The notes under the pieces were generated by a model. The model saw only the letters and a list, made by a program, of their open reading frames with translations, ran no database searches and had not been told where the DNA came from. A DNA stretch of 64,000 bases from Monarcha castaneiventris obscurior (Eukaryota; Chordata; Aves; Passeriformes; Monarchidae). Shown in pieces: positions 35,309 through 48,508 of the stretch. Where the stretch lies: positions 4,278,001 to 4,342,000 of the forward strand of contig JAMPIT010000174.1 in NCBI GenBank assembly GCA_026261815.1. Direction: 5' to 3'. A program made the position numbers and the translations under genes. How positions within the stretch are numbered: the stretch's first letter is position 1; each line of letters opens with the position of its first letter.

Positions 35309-38300
35309 TCTTACATAGACCTTCTTTTTCATATGTATAGAATCTAGTCAGGCAATGGGGAAGAAAATCTACTATCAAACAAGGCTTATGACGGGTGTAC
35401 GTGGACTCAGCTTGGTCCAGACAGAATCACTCTCCAAAACAGGCTGTAGGAGCAAAAGATACTAATTTCCAATATTTGCAAAAGTTTCACATTTAGATGA
35501 AAAATTTTTCAAATGTTGTAGAAACCAAAAGGAACAGAGAACTAAAGCACATTTAAAGTAATACCTCAAAGCTACCTTTAAAAATCTAAATTGTTTCAAA
35601 ACAATCTGTAGTCTTCATTTCAGTAGAATAAGAAATATTGAGTTTGCTATATTTCTTGATACTATCTGCATGTGTTTCATATGTGAAAGCTCTTCTTCCT
35701 TTGTTAGCTCCACTGGCTCAGACACTACCACAAATTTCCAATGTGTTGCTTCAATATTAGCCATCTTAAATCCAAGTAAAGGAAAAAAAGTCTTCCCTTT
35801 TCACCGTTAATACGTTAATGAATTATCTGCCATTGATTTAAAAGGAGACTTTTCAACTGTTTACAGTAAATAAATCATTCCTCATCTTCTGTGCTTAAAC
35901 TAGCTCAAATTCCTTGTTTTTAGGAAATAAACATTATGGTAATTTTCCTGGAATAATATCAACTGTTAATATATGTAGGTTTTAAATGTATCAAGCAATA
36001 TTCACTCTGTCTGAGAACAGTCCCAACAAGACCTACTTTCAATGCAGGAGAAAATACATTTTTTATGGTTATCACTATTGTGTTTTATAGATGTAAACAC
36101 TGCAGCATTTCATGAACCTCGTGGCCAAGATTCGTGTTAAGTGTACACAGCAAGTAAATTAATTTGCCAATATGCATTCTGTAAGATCTTTATTTTCCTG
36201 TCTCTCAGCTAAAATACTACAAAAGCTAGGAACGAACATTTTGACAGATTGTAACCACTTTAATTCCTCCACTACAACAGTTCTCACATTAAGCAAAGAG
36301 ACAGAAGTGGATGCTCTCAGCAGGTACAGCTTCCTGACTAACAGTAATGTTTCAGACTCAGGTGCCTGTGGGAAAGATAAAGAGAGATGCATTTGTTTAT
36401 AATGAAGCAAAACTAAAGTGGATGATCCAGAGTATCATATGGCCTTCTTATATGTGTATCTCTCTGCTTATTTTGTTTTTATATGAACTGTGCAAGTCTT
36501 TCAGCAAAACTATGTGGAATTGAACAGGAGACTAAAACAGGAGGGGAAAATAAGAGATATCCATAAGATAAGGGAGATGTAGGTAAGAGGAAAAGCAACC
36601 AATACACAAGCCTCAGTGTGGATGCAGAAGTTTTCATTATTTAATGACAGAATTTTCTCTGACAGTTCTCTATCACATGTACCTGTTTTAACTTAAAATT
36701 TTACTCCTTCCGTGTTTCTTGAAATGTGTATTTTTTTCCTTCTAACTGAAGTTAAATTAAAAATTGAAACAGCAGCAACAACGCCCAACTCATGGAACTA
36801 TCTCTGATCTTCCATGAAAGAAAAAAAAAGAGCAGATTTAGAGATGTTGGAATCACTTTCAAAGATCAAAACCAACTAGCTATGATTTAAGTTCTAGCTT
36901 CCTTACACTCACTTATAAGACAGTTGTTCCTGTTCCTGGGAAAATGGTAGTTACTCAGCCAAACCATAAGTGTCCTTTATCACACAAAACATATTACCTC
37001 AGTAATACTGACATGCATCTGAAATTTAAGGGCCCTTGTCATGACAAGTGATACATAAACATCACATCCACCAGGGCTGTACAGCATTTTGGCAACTTAA
37101 AAGGCTTGCTCAAATTACATGCACTGAAACTGAAAGTGTATTTTTTCCTCAGCACTTCAATTTTTGCTTTCTGTGAATAACCATATCTATTGCTTAATAT
37201 ACTTTCAAAATAATTGAAAATGGCAGAAGAAAACTTAAACTAAATTCTAACAAGGTACTTAGACTCAAGACTACAGTATGCGGTATCACAGAGTTTATAA
37301 TTGGGCTCAGAGAACCTGATGTATGGAAAAAAAAAAAACCATTAAAAAGCCAAATTCTCAAATCTCTGCAGATCTAGCAGTTGGGAGAAAAATTCTCTAC
37401 ACATATATCAAGTTAATTTGTCTGAGAAGTCACTGACAAACTGTGATTCACATAGCAGTACCTGTCATGCCAACTAACAGAAAAGCACTTCAGAAAGTGG
37501 CAAGACAAACAGTAAGGGGCAATTCACCTGACCTTAGATAAGAAAAATAAGGAAGCAAAACTGAAGAATACAGAAAGATAGAAAACTAATACTGGAACTT
37601 AATGTCAACACTGAACACTAAATTCTAAAAGAAGCTCTCAGGAAGGAAATGGTTATCCGTTATTACAAAAAGTGAAAGGAAAGGTAGTGAAATATATGAG
37701 GAATGTGCTCTAATAACATAATGTAGGAGTTGTTTTCTTGTGTTCTGCATATTTTGTCTTTGATGGAGATAAAAAAACCTAACCTACAAATTCCAGGAAA
37801 TTAACTAAGAAAATGAGGCAGGTAGGTGCATCATTTGATTTTTGTGTCTGCGCTTAAATTAAAATACTAAGAGGAAAAGATTAATTTTGTTCTATGAAAC
37901 TGAGGATTCTAAAGGACATCCTTTTCCTCTATACAGAGATGAAATATCTGAGGAAATATTAGACAATGAGTCTACCTATTCTGAATACGTCAATCTTATG
38001 AAGTCAGTGTAATATTTATGCCAAAGAATATACTGGTATACCTACATTGTTGTTAAATGTCAGAATGGAAAAAGATAAGCATTAACCTGGTTAAAGGAAT
38101 TGCTTTTGAAATGTCACCAACTCAAATATTATAAGTTGTTTTTAAACTAATTCATTCCAATTATATCCACTTATTGAAATATCCACTTCTTGTAATCTCA
38201 ACTGGCAGTTCATGCAACTTAAGAGTTCACAGCAGCACTTCAAAGAACTCTGGAAAAACATGTGAAAGGAAGCCTTTTACCACCATAAACATTAAAAAGC

Positions 38301-38311
38301 CTCTACAATAA
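35309..38311. other. Intronic AT-rich sequence, nothing recognised
   Basis: Ordinary AT-rich intron sequence. Two opposed short frames overlap at 36159-36410 without supporting context. Confidence 0.6.
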
Positions 38312-38735
38312 TGTTTGGCCAGGACAGGGTTAATTTTTATCAGGAGCTGGGAGGGGGCATGCCTAGGGCAGGGAGGTTATTCCATACCACCTCAGGTCAT
38401 TGCCAGGTGAGGGGGAAAGGCCCTCTCACTTCTGGGGAGAAGGGTTCTTTCTGGTTAAGAAAACATGGCAGGGGAACTGTCTGGTCTTGTTTTTTCTCAT
38501 AGGGTCCGCAGTGACCATTTTTGCATGTGAACCACTCTCTTTTACACACTTTTATAATTAACATTGTTGCTGTTACTGTTCATTTCTTATCTCATTGCTG
38601 TTTCCAGTAAATTGTTCTTCTCTCACCCCATAATATTTTGTACCCCCAACTGGAGGCAGCGTGGAGGGGGAGCAGTGTGTGGGGATTTTTTTGTGAGAGT
38701 ACTAAATTGGAGAATACCATTTCTAAACCATGACA
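38312..38735 (+). mobile_element. ERVL-type solo LTR (about 424 bp)
   Basis: The segment begins TGTTTGGCCAGGACAGGGTT and ends CTAAACCATGACA, giving TG...CA ends. Between them are blocks typical of the common avian ERVL LTR: CAGGAGCTGGGAGGGG, GGTTATTCCATACCAC and a TTGTTGCTGTTACTGTTC-type stretch. It is flanked by AATAA (38307-38311) and AGTAA (38736-38740), a 5-bp target-site duplication with one mismatch, as expected for ERVL. No internal viral genes are adjacent, so it is a solo LTR. The TATA region after the TTCCATACC block is lost or replaced. Confidence 0.75.
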
Positions 38736-40717
38736 AGTAAGGCATTCTACATTTGTAGACAGGATTACGGTAGAGAGCTCTAGTTACACAGGCAGCACAA
38801 CCAGAACTGAACAGCTTTTAGACAAAGAATGTCCATGAAGATATATTTACTTTGAAAAAATGGTGAAAAGCAATATATTCCTTGAACAAAAACATATTTA
38901 TAAAACAATGAGCTATAGAAGGCAACAAATCTCTCCAGATGAAAAGGACTGTAATAATAGCTCTTACACTGAAGAATGGAGAATTGGAGGAACATCTCAG
39001 GTCACAAAGCCCAATATCCTCCCAAAAATAACCTCATAATGTTTTTCATACAAAACTTTTATTTTCTTCATATCTGCTTTTATATTTATATATAAGCATT
39101 TCAGGTCTTCTTTGCCCCTGCAACTTCTTATAAACATGTACACATTGTTCACCTTTAAACCTTTTCTAACCTAGATCAGTAGTAGATGAAGGTGTCTCAA
39201 ATGTTTTAACCACACTCTAAAAGTTTGCATGGTGAAAATGTGTTGAATATTGTTTCATATGGAAGAGGATTAAAAATGAGAAAAAAGGAATGGTAAAGCT
39301 GATAACCTTTGGTACACTCTGAAATTCACATGGTTTCCAACTGCTGGAGGAAAGACAGTATTTTTAGAGTGTCCAGAGTGTAACAACACTGGCAAAGAAA
39401 CTGGAGAATTTACAGTAAGACAAAACATTGCAAAAAATATTCAGGATACAAACTGTTTGCAAAGATGTCTTCAGAAAATCCCAGTAATTTATGCCAACTA
39501 CATCCCTTGAATTGTACAAATCCTTTGCTGCATTAGTTCAATATCTTGACCTACAGTCTTAATCAATCTGTATCACAAGCCTATTTTTCTATGTTTTTTC
39601 TTCCCTATAGAAATACTGAACCAGTTACTTGGCACTAAAGATTTCAGTATTAAATGCGGGCCTTGAAAATAATAAGAGCAACATTCTAAAGATGCTGTAA
39701 TGAAGGACTGGATTAACGTGTTAACATTATATTTAAAATCTTAACAAGTTGTTATCTGCCAACAAAGACAAGCACTTCAGCAGCACAATTTACCTCAAAT
39801 TCTAAACCCTATCGTGCATCTAAAACAGGTCACATGAACTACACTGTGAAAATGTTTACATTTTCAATGACTTCAAAATGAGATTACAGTAAATGTAAAT
39901 GACTACACTGAAGAAATCTAAAGTAAGGGAAGACCCATCCTGTTCAGATGAAACTGAAATTATTTGTCAGCTGTTTCTTTTAATCTATGAGGATCTGAGT
40001 TCCAGAACATTTATATTTGGCTTTGGTGTTTTTGTTTGTTTGTTTGTTTCCCAGCTGTAGCTGGGAACTTAAAATGAAAACATCTGTGAAAGTTCTTTAA
40101 AATGATATCTTAAAAGAATCGCTATTCCAGATATTATGCTCTACAAGCACATTAGGTCAAATGCTTTAGAGCAGGTAATTTCATCAAAATTATTACCTTT
40201 CAGTAACATTTGGTGATATCAAATTTTAAAGCCTCTTAGTTTTATTTCAAATATTGCTGTTTTTTACTGAGCACATGTATATATATACAAGAAACCATAT
40301 AAACTCTTGCCTTACAATGAATGTTCAATAAAGCAGTACTGGCAAGAGATACTTCGAAAGCTCTGGAAAACCTTTCTGATATTTTTCAACAAAATTATTT
40401 TTAATAATAATTCAGATGATTATATCAGTTCAATTCAGAAAATAATTTTCTATTTCTTATGATTCAAGCTGTACCCAGAACTACACTGGAATTTGTTCAG
40501 TACACAAAAAAAATAATAGAAACAGTCACATTTCTTTCAGGTTGCACAGATGAAAGGTGTCTGCCCAAGGTATAACTAAACAGAAGGTTCATTTTTGTTC
40601 AAAAAATGAGAAACCAGTGAACCCTTTCAGTAACACAAGAGAATGCTATCAGTAACAGGTAACCACTCAATATCTGTTACACTTATTTTGTTTAATTTAA
40701 AGCAAGAGAACAAAAGT
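38736..40717. other. Intronic AT-rich sequence with a GTTT run
   Basis: Holds a (GTTT)n microsatellite at about 40030-40049. No exon or other repeat family was recognised. Confidence 0.55.
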
Positions 40718-41158
40718 CATAGACTGGTTTGGGTTGGAAGGGACCCTTAAAGATTATCTAGTTCCAACCCTCACTACCATGGGCAGGGGCACCTTCCACT
40801 AGACCAGGTTGCCCAAAGCACCATCCAGCCTGATCTTGAACACTTCCAGGAACTGGGCATCCACAGCTTCTCTGGGCAACCCATGCCAGTGTCTCACTAC
40901 CCTCACAGTAAAAGACTTCTTATGTCCAATGTGAATCTACTCTCTTTCAGTTTAAACCACCACCCTTTGTCTTATCACTACAGGCTTTTGGAAAATGTCC
41001 CTCTCCATCTTTCTCACAAGCTCCCTTGATATACTGCAAGGTTGTAAGTAAGGTCTTCCCTCAGCCTTCTCCTCTCCAGGCTGAATAACTCCAACTACGT
41101 CTATTGGTCTTCATAGGCTTCAGCCCCCTGATCATTTTTGTGGGCTTTCTTTGGGTCT
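40718..41158 (-). mobile_element. CR1 LINE fragment (minus strand), about 440 bp
   Basis: Reads ATAGACTGGTTTGGGTTGGA, then AGGGACC, then CCAGGTTGCCCAAAGCACCA, TCCAGCCTGATCTTGAACAC and CTCCTCTCCAGGCTGAATAA, the exact order of CR1 3' sequence in reverse complement. The copy is well preserved and ends with the TCATTTTTGTGGGC block before unique sequence. Confidence 0.95.
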
Positions 41159-42188
41159 GCCAGAAGAAGTGCCAGAAGCCACTGTTCCCACACCATTTCA
41201 ACATTTCTGCGTTCAGCTGAACCATTGTGCCCGTTTGGAGTCACCCCAAGACAACCGTTTAATGAAAAGTGCAACAGCTTAGCTTAAAACCACTTCTGTC
41301 ATCTGGATAAGATGTTCTGCCAAACTTTTCACTGGTCTAGTTCAATGGAGAAATTAAATATCTGCTAAAAGGAATATTGACAGCTGAGACTATGAAGAGT
41401 GATAGAGGCATTCAGGGTTAAAGGAAATCTCAATTTGTCAGTGTATCATCTCTTAGAACACATTTGTCAAGATCAGCATTCTAAGATAATCAGAAAAAAA
41501 AAAGTTCCAAGAGCAAAGGTCAAAGCCACCATAAATTTTACTAGGATTAACAAGAACTCAGTAAGCATTCCCATCTACTTTTTGTTAGACTTCTTTTCAA
41601 ATATAGTGATTTCTCATTGCTGTAAGAATTAAGGACCCTTCTCTCATATGATGCTTAAGAGAATCATCAGGTTCTTCCACTATGCTTAAATAAAATTGGT
41701 CAGTACAATTCCTTCCTACAATGGACAAAAAAGAGGAATTAACCCAAGCAACATAACTTGCAATTTGAAATGTTACCAATCTCCTAGGCATCCTGTTCCG
41801 GGCTTTTACCCAGTTTCTGGTACAGAAAATACAAATAGAACACATCTGGTAACTATGTTCTGGAATTAACCTCCACATAAAACAAAACCAGAGACGGTCC
41901 CAGTTCCAGACCTTCAAAACACCAAAATGGACAAAGGGGTCATAGCGTAAATTGATACTTTCTGTTGCAGGCAAAGGCAGAAGAATGTTTTCTTATGTAA
42001 TGTATGTGATCCTAAAAACATCATAAGATCCCACCCTGTTAAAACACTCTCCTGTTGGAAGAGAAGGGCATGACAGTGGAGGAGGACTCTTGAAGCCAAG
42101 GGCCAGGGCATGTGTTAACTTGGGCTGCAAGAGTTAGGCAGCCTAGGAGTGGGACCATTTTCTAGGCCATGTAGTGGTAGGGTAAGGG
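41159..42188. other. Intronic sequence with an unexplained minus-strand frame
   Basis: A minus-strand frame of 125 codons spans 41597-41974, but it opens with TTG rather than ATG. It reads WDRLWFCFMWRLIPEHSYQM in its middle and matches nothing I recognise. It sits between two CR1 fragments. No splice sites or promoter support it. Confidence 0.4.
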
Positions 42189-42430
42189 GATATTTTTTTA
42201 AGTGTTAACTGGCTTCAAACTGAAAGAGGGAGGTTTAGATATTAGGATGAAATTCTTTAATGTGAGGATGTGGAGGAAAAGTTCTCATCCCTTGAACTGC
42301 ATAAGTTCAGGCTGGATGGGGCTCTGAGCAACCTGGTCTAGTGGAAGATGTCCCTGACCATAGCAGGGGATTTGGGACTAGCTGACCTTCAAGGTCCCTT
42401 CCATCACATAGCATTCTATGATTTTATGAG
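42189..42430 (+). mobile_element. CR1 LINE 3' fragment (plus strand), internally shortened
   Basis: GGCTTCAAACTGAAAGAGGG, GGTTTAGATATTAGGATGAA, then TCAGGCTGGATGGGGCTCTG, GCAACCTGGTCTAGTGGAAG and the tail CATTCTATGATTTTATGAG. The usual block between the GAAATTCTTT and CCTTGAACTG parts is shortened, so the copy has an internal deletion. Confidence 0.93.
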
Positions 42431-44868
42431 GCAGAAATATAAAAAATAAATAAACATTAAAAAAACCATCAAAACTATAAATAACTCACACCAACCTACA
42501 GCCTTGAAGGGAATTGTAACAAGAAAAATTGAAGCTAGAGGTGTCTCTGCATGTAGTTTATGTTTTCTCCAACAACAGCATATAATTGGGCAAAATAAAT
42601 AACACTTTCTTCTAGAGAAGCAACTTCCTTATTGTTGTACTGGGCCGCAGGCACTGAAGAGAAGTGTTAAGACATGCAAAAGCACAGATGATATTGAGTA
42701 ACTGCATGTTACTCAGGAGAAAACCAAAGGGGTTATTGCTCAGAGACCCCTTTAAAAAATAGTAAGCTATATTCTTCACCCCAGTTAGATCGTTTCCTGT
42801 TATCTGAGAGCAATTAAGTGTTTGAAGGAAGACATTCAAAGATGCAGTCCATTCAGAGATCAAAATAATACACAGACCACACATTTTGGAAGAGAACCAA
42901 AGACCACCACATAAATGCAAAACCCTCTACCATTTTACTTATTATTCATGAAAAGTCCTTTTATTGAAAAATATGAATGTAAACTTTGAAGTAAACGTCT
43001 ATACCAAAAATATTGGGAAACAGTCTAAATACAGTTCATATATTTTCAAATAGTCGCCACATAATATTTTCCTACTTGCAAGGCGAACATAAAAGCATAT
43101 CCATGAAGAGATGACTTCCAAAACATCGACAATAAACAAATTTGCCAACCATCTGTGCAAAAGGCAGTCTAACTTAGATTTAAACACAGAAAAAAAAATA
43201 GATTCCCAGCCCAGCAGTAGAACAATACACCTGATCAAACATGAGACTAAGCATGGAAACATTTCAGTTTGAATTTAGCAACAAGGAATATGCAGACCAG
43301 GAAGACTGTGGGTTCATCAAAGTTGCCTGGATTGCCTGTATATCTAACATTTCTATATGTAGCTCAGTATCCAAGTGCATTTTTGAGTTATTGACAACAT
43401 TCAGGGCATACCTCTAAAAAACAATATTTGACATGCCAGATGCTAGACTAGCTGTCAATGGCTTTTTTTTCACATAATAGCATTACAGCTAGAGCACTCT
43501 CTAAGAAAGCACTAAATTACATCTTAAAAACTGAGATATTTCATACCATCATCTTCTAGCAGAGAAGAAGGAGTGGGGAAATACCCAGCCCTAAGGGTTA
43601 AGCTCAGTGAAGGATTTACTGCTACTTCTCCAGTGGCGTCAGTAAGGAAAGACCAAAAGATTAATGGGATCCCAGTAAAAGAAAATCCAATCTAGCTCAG
43701 GTTTACACCCTTAGCTTGAGCAGTGGGTCTCTACTCCATGCCCCCAGTACTGTTTTCAAAGTATATGGTAAGAAAAAAATAGTACATTACATAAGCAGCT
43801 TAAAAAAGCTGTCAAAGAGGTCTCAATCTCTGTCCTGTCAATCCTTCTGAAAGACATGGAATACTCCACTGCCATGTATTTAATTGAAAATACCCATTTT
43901 CTTCTAGTTTCCCCTCCCTACCTATTTCCCATTATCCATCTACATCAGTGGTTATACTTGCAATGGCAGTATGAATTACCAGAATTCAAATATATTTGAG
44001 AAATTGTAATTATGCTTACTCAGCCTTAAAGTGTTGAATTCAATACTGAAAGGAGTAAGAAGACATTTCTTATGTTGATGCCAAGGACTTCTATGTAATA
44101 CATCATCTGGACAGACTACAACACAACTGGTGAGGCAATCTCAGTGTCAGTTTGGTACTCACATTGACAGGTAGTACGTCGTAGAGGCCATCAAGATCAA
44201 AGCACTGGTTTTATCTCAAAAATCAAGCCTACTTCAAAAGGAGCAGCTGGGATATTACATAAAGAAACATAATTTTAATATTTTACTTTTCTTATTTAAT
44301 ATTATAAAAGTATTATTTTCATTTCTATATACAATTTAGACTGAAAATATTTGACTAATGACAGTTGCTCTCTATGTCACATCCTGTATGCAGGGTTTGG
44401 GAAAAATACATATACTGTAATTCTTGCAGAAAACATAAAGTTACAGATCAGGTAAACAGTTTTCAAAAAAATCTGTGTTTTTCAGTTTCAAGAACAGAAG
44501 AAGTGACCTAAATGATAACAGATCAATAACAGGAGCTGTAGGCTTTCATTTTGAGGTGACTTATTTGCATCCAATGGGTGGTGACCATTTACCATCTGAC
44601 AGCTGTTCAGCAGCCTGTGCATGAAGATATGGTAGCTCCTGTTGTAGAAGCAGCCAGGTGACAGTCACAGTTAATTGCCATCACTGCTGCCAGTCTCAAA
44701 GAGCATAAGGGAACAATAAGACCTAGAGACCATAGCAGTCCATGTCTTTCAGACCGAGAGCAACTCATGAACAGGACAATGAAAAGGTATTTCTCAAATG
44801 TGCAGTGTTTACCCAATATGAGCAGGATCTCAATTTAAGGTGAGGTCAACACAATATAATATAATATT
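42431..44868. other. Intronic AT-rich sequence, nothing recognised
   Basis: No exon, RNA gene or repeat family recognised in about 2.4 kb. A minus-strand frame at 42612-42920 (102 codons) lacks any support. Confidence 0.6.
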
Positions 44869-45385
44869 TTTCATGGTTTAACCCCAGCCAGGAACCAAGG
44901 CCCAGACAGCTGCTCACTCACTCCCCACAAGAAGGACTGGGGAGAGAATCAGAAAGGTAAAAGCCAGAAAACTTGTGGATTGAGTTAAAGACAGTTTAAT
45001 AGGGAAATCAAAAGCTGTGAACACAAAAAACACAAAACAAGGAATTAATTAATCCCTTCCCATGGGCAGGCAGGTGTTCAGCCATCCCCAGGAAAGCAGG
45101 GCTCCATCATGCATAAGAGTGACTTGGGAAGACGAACACCATCACTCGAAACCTCTTCCCTTCTTCCTTCTTCCCCCCATTTAATATACTGAGCATGGTG
45201 TCTCATGGTCTGGAATGTCCTTGTGATCAGTTGGGGTCACCTGTTCTAACTGTGTCTCCTCCCAGCCTCCCATGTACTCCCAGTTTCCTCACCAGTGTAG
45301 CAACAGGAAAAACAGAAAAGACCTTGGCTCTGTGCAAGCCCTGCTCAGCAATAGCAAAATAATCTCTGTATTATGTTATGGGAAA
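44869..45385 (-). mobile_element. ERVL-type LTR, truncated (minus strand)
   Basis: Read on the minus strand it ends GGCTGGGGTTAAACCATGA, the conserved 3' end of the common avian ERVL LTR. Its core promoter is visible on the minus strand as TTCCAGACCATGAGACACCA followed by TGCTCAGTATATTAAATG, the counterpart of the family's TTCCATACC...TGCTCAGTATATAAA block (about 45180-45220). The conserved Ser/Cys-free flanks GAGTGAGTGAGCAGC also match. The 5' end of the LTR (right side) fades out near 45385, so roughly the first 100 bases appear to be missing. No clear target-site duplication was found. No internal viral sequence is adjacent. Confidence 0.78.
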
Positions 45386-48300
45386 TACTTTGCATCTTGG
45401 ACTTTTAGATTCTTTTTTTCCTAGTGCTATCACCATTTAGTAAGCATAAATGCTGGGTTTCATACTGTTTCTTCCATACACAATATTTAAAGAAAGAAGG
45501 TCAATTTTCCAAGACCCATTCAGTTTTGGTAGCACCTTTCAAAAAAAACCCATTTACTCACTCTTAGAAGTATTACCTTAACAGACAGCACAGGGCTCTA
45601 ATGTTCTATTCCTTACGCTTACTAAACAGTATAAAATAAAGCAAAGCAAAAGCTTGTAACAGCCACAACTTTGCTAAAAGCTGATTCATATATTGCTTAA
45701 AAAGTTACCATTTACATATAAAAAGCTCCTCAATATTTATAGCAAAATCAACTGAATAAATGCACTAAAAAAAGTAGTTCTGAATCAAAACTGTTATTTA
45801 GATTCCTGATGTAGCAGATAGCTGTGATACATACAATTTCCTTAATTTGACCAAACTTTCTAACATGGTAAAATGCATACTCCAGTTCATGAATACTCCC
45901 TACTCATTTTACCTTCACAACAGCAAAAAACATAATGCAAGGTGTTCACTGCAGGTACTTCTCTCTGGTTTACTCCTGTTCATTAGCCAAGTATGCAAGA
46001 TACATGTCTGGAATCCAAAAATGTCACAACTCTTTTAATCCTGAATTGCCACAAATGTGGCCACCCTGTATCAGAAGAGCCTTCTGAGGCTGTTTTTACT
46101 GATGCTTCTGCTAAGTAAACTAACTCCTTGTTGGTTACACCAAGGACCATAAACAGCCTATTTCTACTACTTTGTTTTTGTCTTCCACTGTTGAGAGCCT
46201 ACCAAATCAGACCATTTTCCTTCAGATGGAGAATATTACATTATATTTATCACTATAGCAACTAGCCTAATTGATTTGATGCAGGTTTCTCTTCCACCAT
46301 AGGATGGAGCCATTATCCCTAAGTATAATCTAAACATTTAAGAAAGAAAAAATTATCAGTTTATCATTTTACCACATCAATAGGAATATGATTTGGCTTC
46401 AGATATTAAAGTATAAATGAAAGTCTAATGGGTTGTACATGTACATCCAGAGCATTCTTTATAAAAGTGCTTATCTGTCAAGTGGAACTTATAGTATGGT
46501 GTTTACTGGTTGTTCCCAGTAACAGGGATGGCTATTGTACAACAAACACACTTCCAGAGACAAAGATTCACAAAGTAATTAGGAGAACGAGAAGCAATGT
46601 TCAAGTAACTAATTCAAGAATAAGCTTTTTCAGACTAACAGATTAAAAATGGAAAGAGGCAAGACAGAATAAAAATTTTACTTACAGTGCTATTAAGAAA
46701 GAAAAAATGGAAAAGTTCTTTTCCAGATTTTGTTTTGGAGGCTGCAGGGTTTGATTGCAGTAGAATGATACAGTGAGAGATAATAAAATATTAAGTTCCT
46801 ACAATTATTTTGATAATATATTCACCTTTGTTGGTATACTTCCATACACCTGACAGTAAGGTGTGGGGGGAAATAGAGAACATATTACATAGTCAAATTA
46901 ATTTCTTTTACTTCCTAAGAAATATGACAATCCTGTAATTTTTAAAGCATTTTTCAAAGTCATCTCCCCTCCAACACCAGATCTGCTTTTCTTCAGAAAA
47001 AGGCATCAGATGAAAAAAAGACTGATTAAATTCTAGCTGATTTTTAAAAGAATTCATAAAATCTGAAGTGCTGTTTTACCTAGAAATAGCTTTGCTTTTT
47101 TTTTATCTTGATTTTTCACAGAGCAAAAACCATTTTTTGCAATGTCTCAAATACTACCACTAGAGAAAATGTTCATGATGCTTCATTAACATTTGGAATT
47201 GCAATTGTCAAATCAGTGAAGCATTACATAAATGGTGGAGTGTTTTGACACTGCATATTTTAAGCAGCATGGTGCTTTTCAGTGCTATATGAAATGAAGA
47301 GTGTACTACATATTTGAGGAACACCATCTACACTGGCTGAGAGAACTAATTAGAAACTGGTCTTTAAGCACACCAGAAAATGCCTTCAGATTATCAGCCA
47401 ACATTTGCATTTTTCACCGGTAAACAATGCAAAAAATAAACAATGTACAATATGTAACAATTCAAATGGATGACTTCATTCCTTAGGACAAAACTTCAAA
47501 CTTCTCAATACTGAAAATAAATAATTTTTGAAGTGTCAGAGTTTATGCTAGCTCTTTTTGAGGCCATGTTGATAGAAAATTTATGCACAGAAGATCTCAT
47601 ATATTCTCATAAAAAGCCTGTGACTCTCTGGACACTTCTAGCACAAACTTAATAAAATATTTCCTATCACCAGTATCAAGCTGAATTGCCTTTACACTTG
47701 AACTATTCATTCTGTAATAGGCATTCCCAGTATACAATAAATTCTTTTAAAACTCACTATGTTGTTTAGTATATCCTCTGTATTAACACATTGAATATAG
47801 CATTATGAAAAAAGTTGTATTATTAAAAGTGTGACCTGTTTAATATGATTTTACTAATGAGAAGTACAATGCAAAATGTGCTAAATTACAAAAAAATATT
47901 ACAGAATATGTTCTCCTTTTTGGAATAATCCACTTTCAGTATCATCACTATGAAGAGCCCCTGTAGTACACGAAACAAAAGTGAATTAAAGGTTCTCCTA
48001 ACCAATTACAATCTTGTTTCAAAAACAAAAAAAACAGAACACATACACAGAGAAATGGTCAATGTAATATAGTTGGAGGGAATGGAATAGAGGGTTAAGA
48101 AATGCAGCAGGCATGCTCCTGCAAACCAGCATCTATTTCCTATTCATCATAGCCTACACCTATTACAGCTCAATAAGACAAGCCTAGTGCAAAATCTTTT
48201 ATGCTACAGCTAATGAAAGCAATACGCACCATGGGTAAATTACAGATTCCATTCAGCTCAGAGTGGGAAAATACAGTATAGATTCATTTTGGCAAATCTA

Positions 48301-48475
48301 TGCAGGTCCTCTCTGATAATTTTTTTTTATTATTATTGAATAAAACTGCTTTTTCTATTCTCTTTGCAAGTTTCCCATTCTGGTGCTATGGACTAACTTG
48401 CATTCCCTGACTTGAAGTATGGGCATTAGCTCCATTTACATTATATAACTGCTTGAAAATGATTCTTGCTGAAAG
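45386..48475. other. Intronic AT-rich sequence, nothing recognised
   Basis: About 3 kb of ordinary AT-rich intron; no exon or repeat family recognised. Confidence 0.6.
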
Positions 48476-48508
48476 CAAAGCAAAACAAACAAACAAACAA
48501 AAAAAAAG
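48476..48508. repeat. (CAAA)n microsatellite with A run
   Basis: Tandem CAAA units run into a stretch of nine A residues; a simple repeat about 0.7 kb inside intron 1. Confidence 0.85.

Noticed and set aside
39778..39800. Weak resemblance of CAAGCACTTCAGCAGCACAA to the start of U6 snRNA.
   Set aside because: The match ends after about 20 bases and none of the rest of U6, nor a terminating T run, follows.
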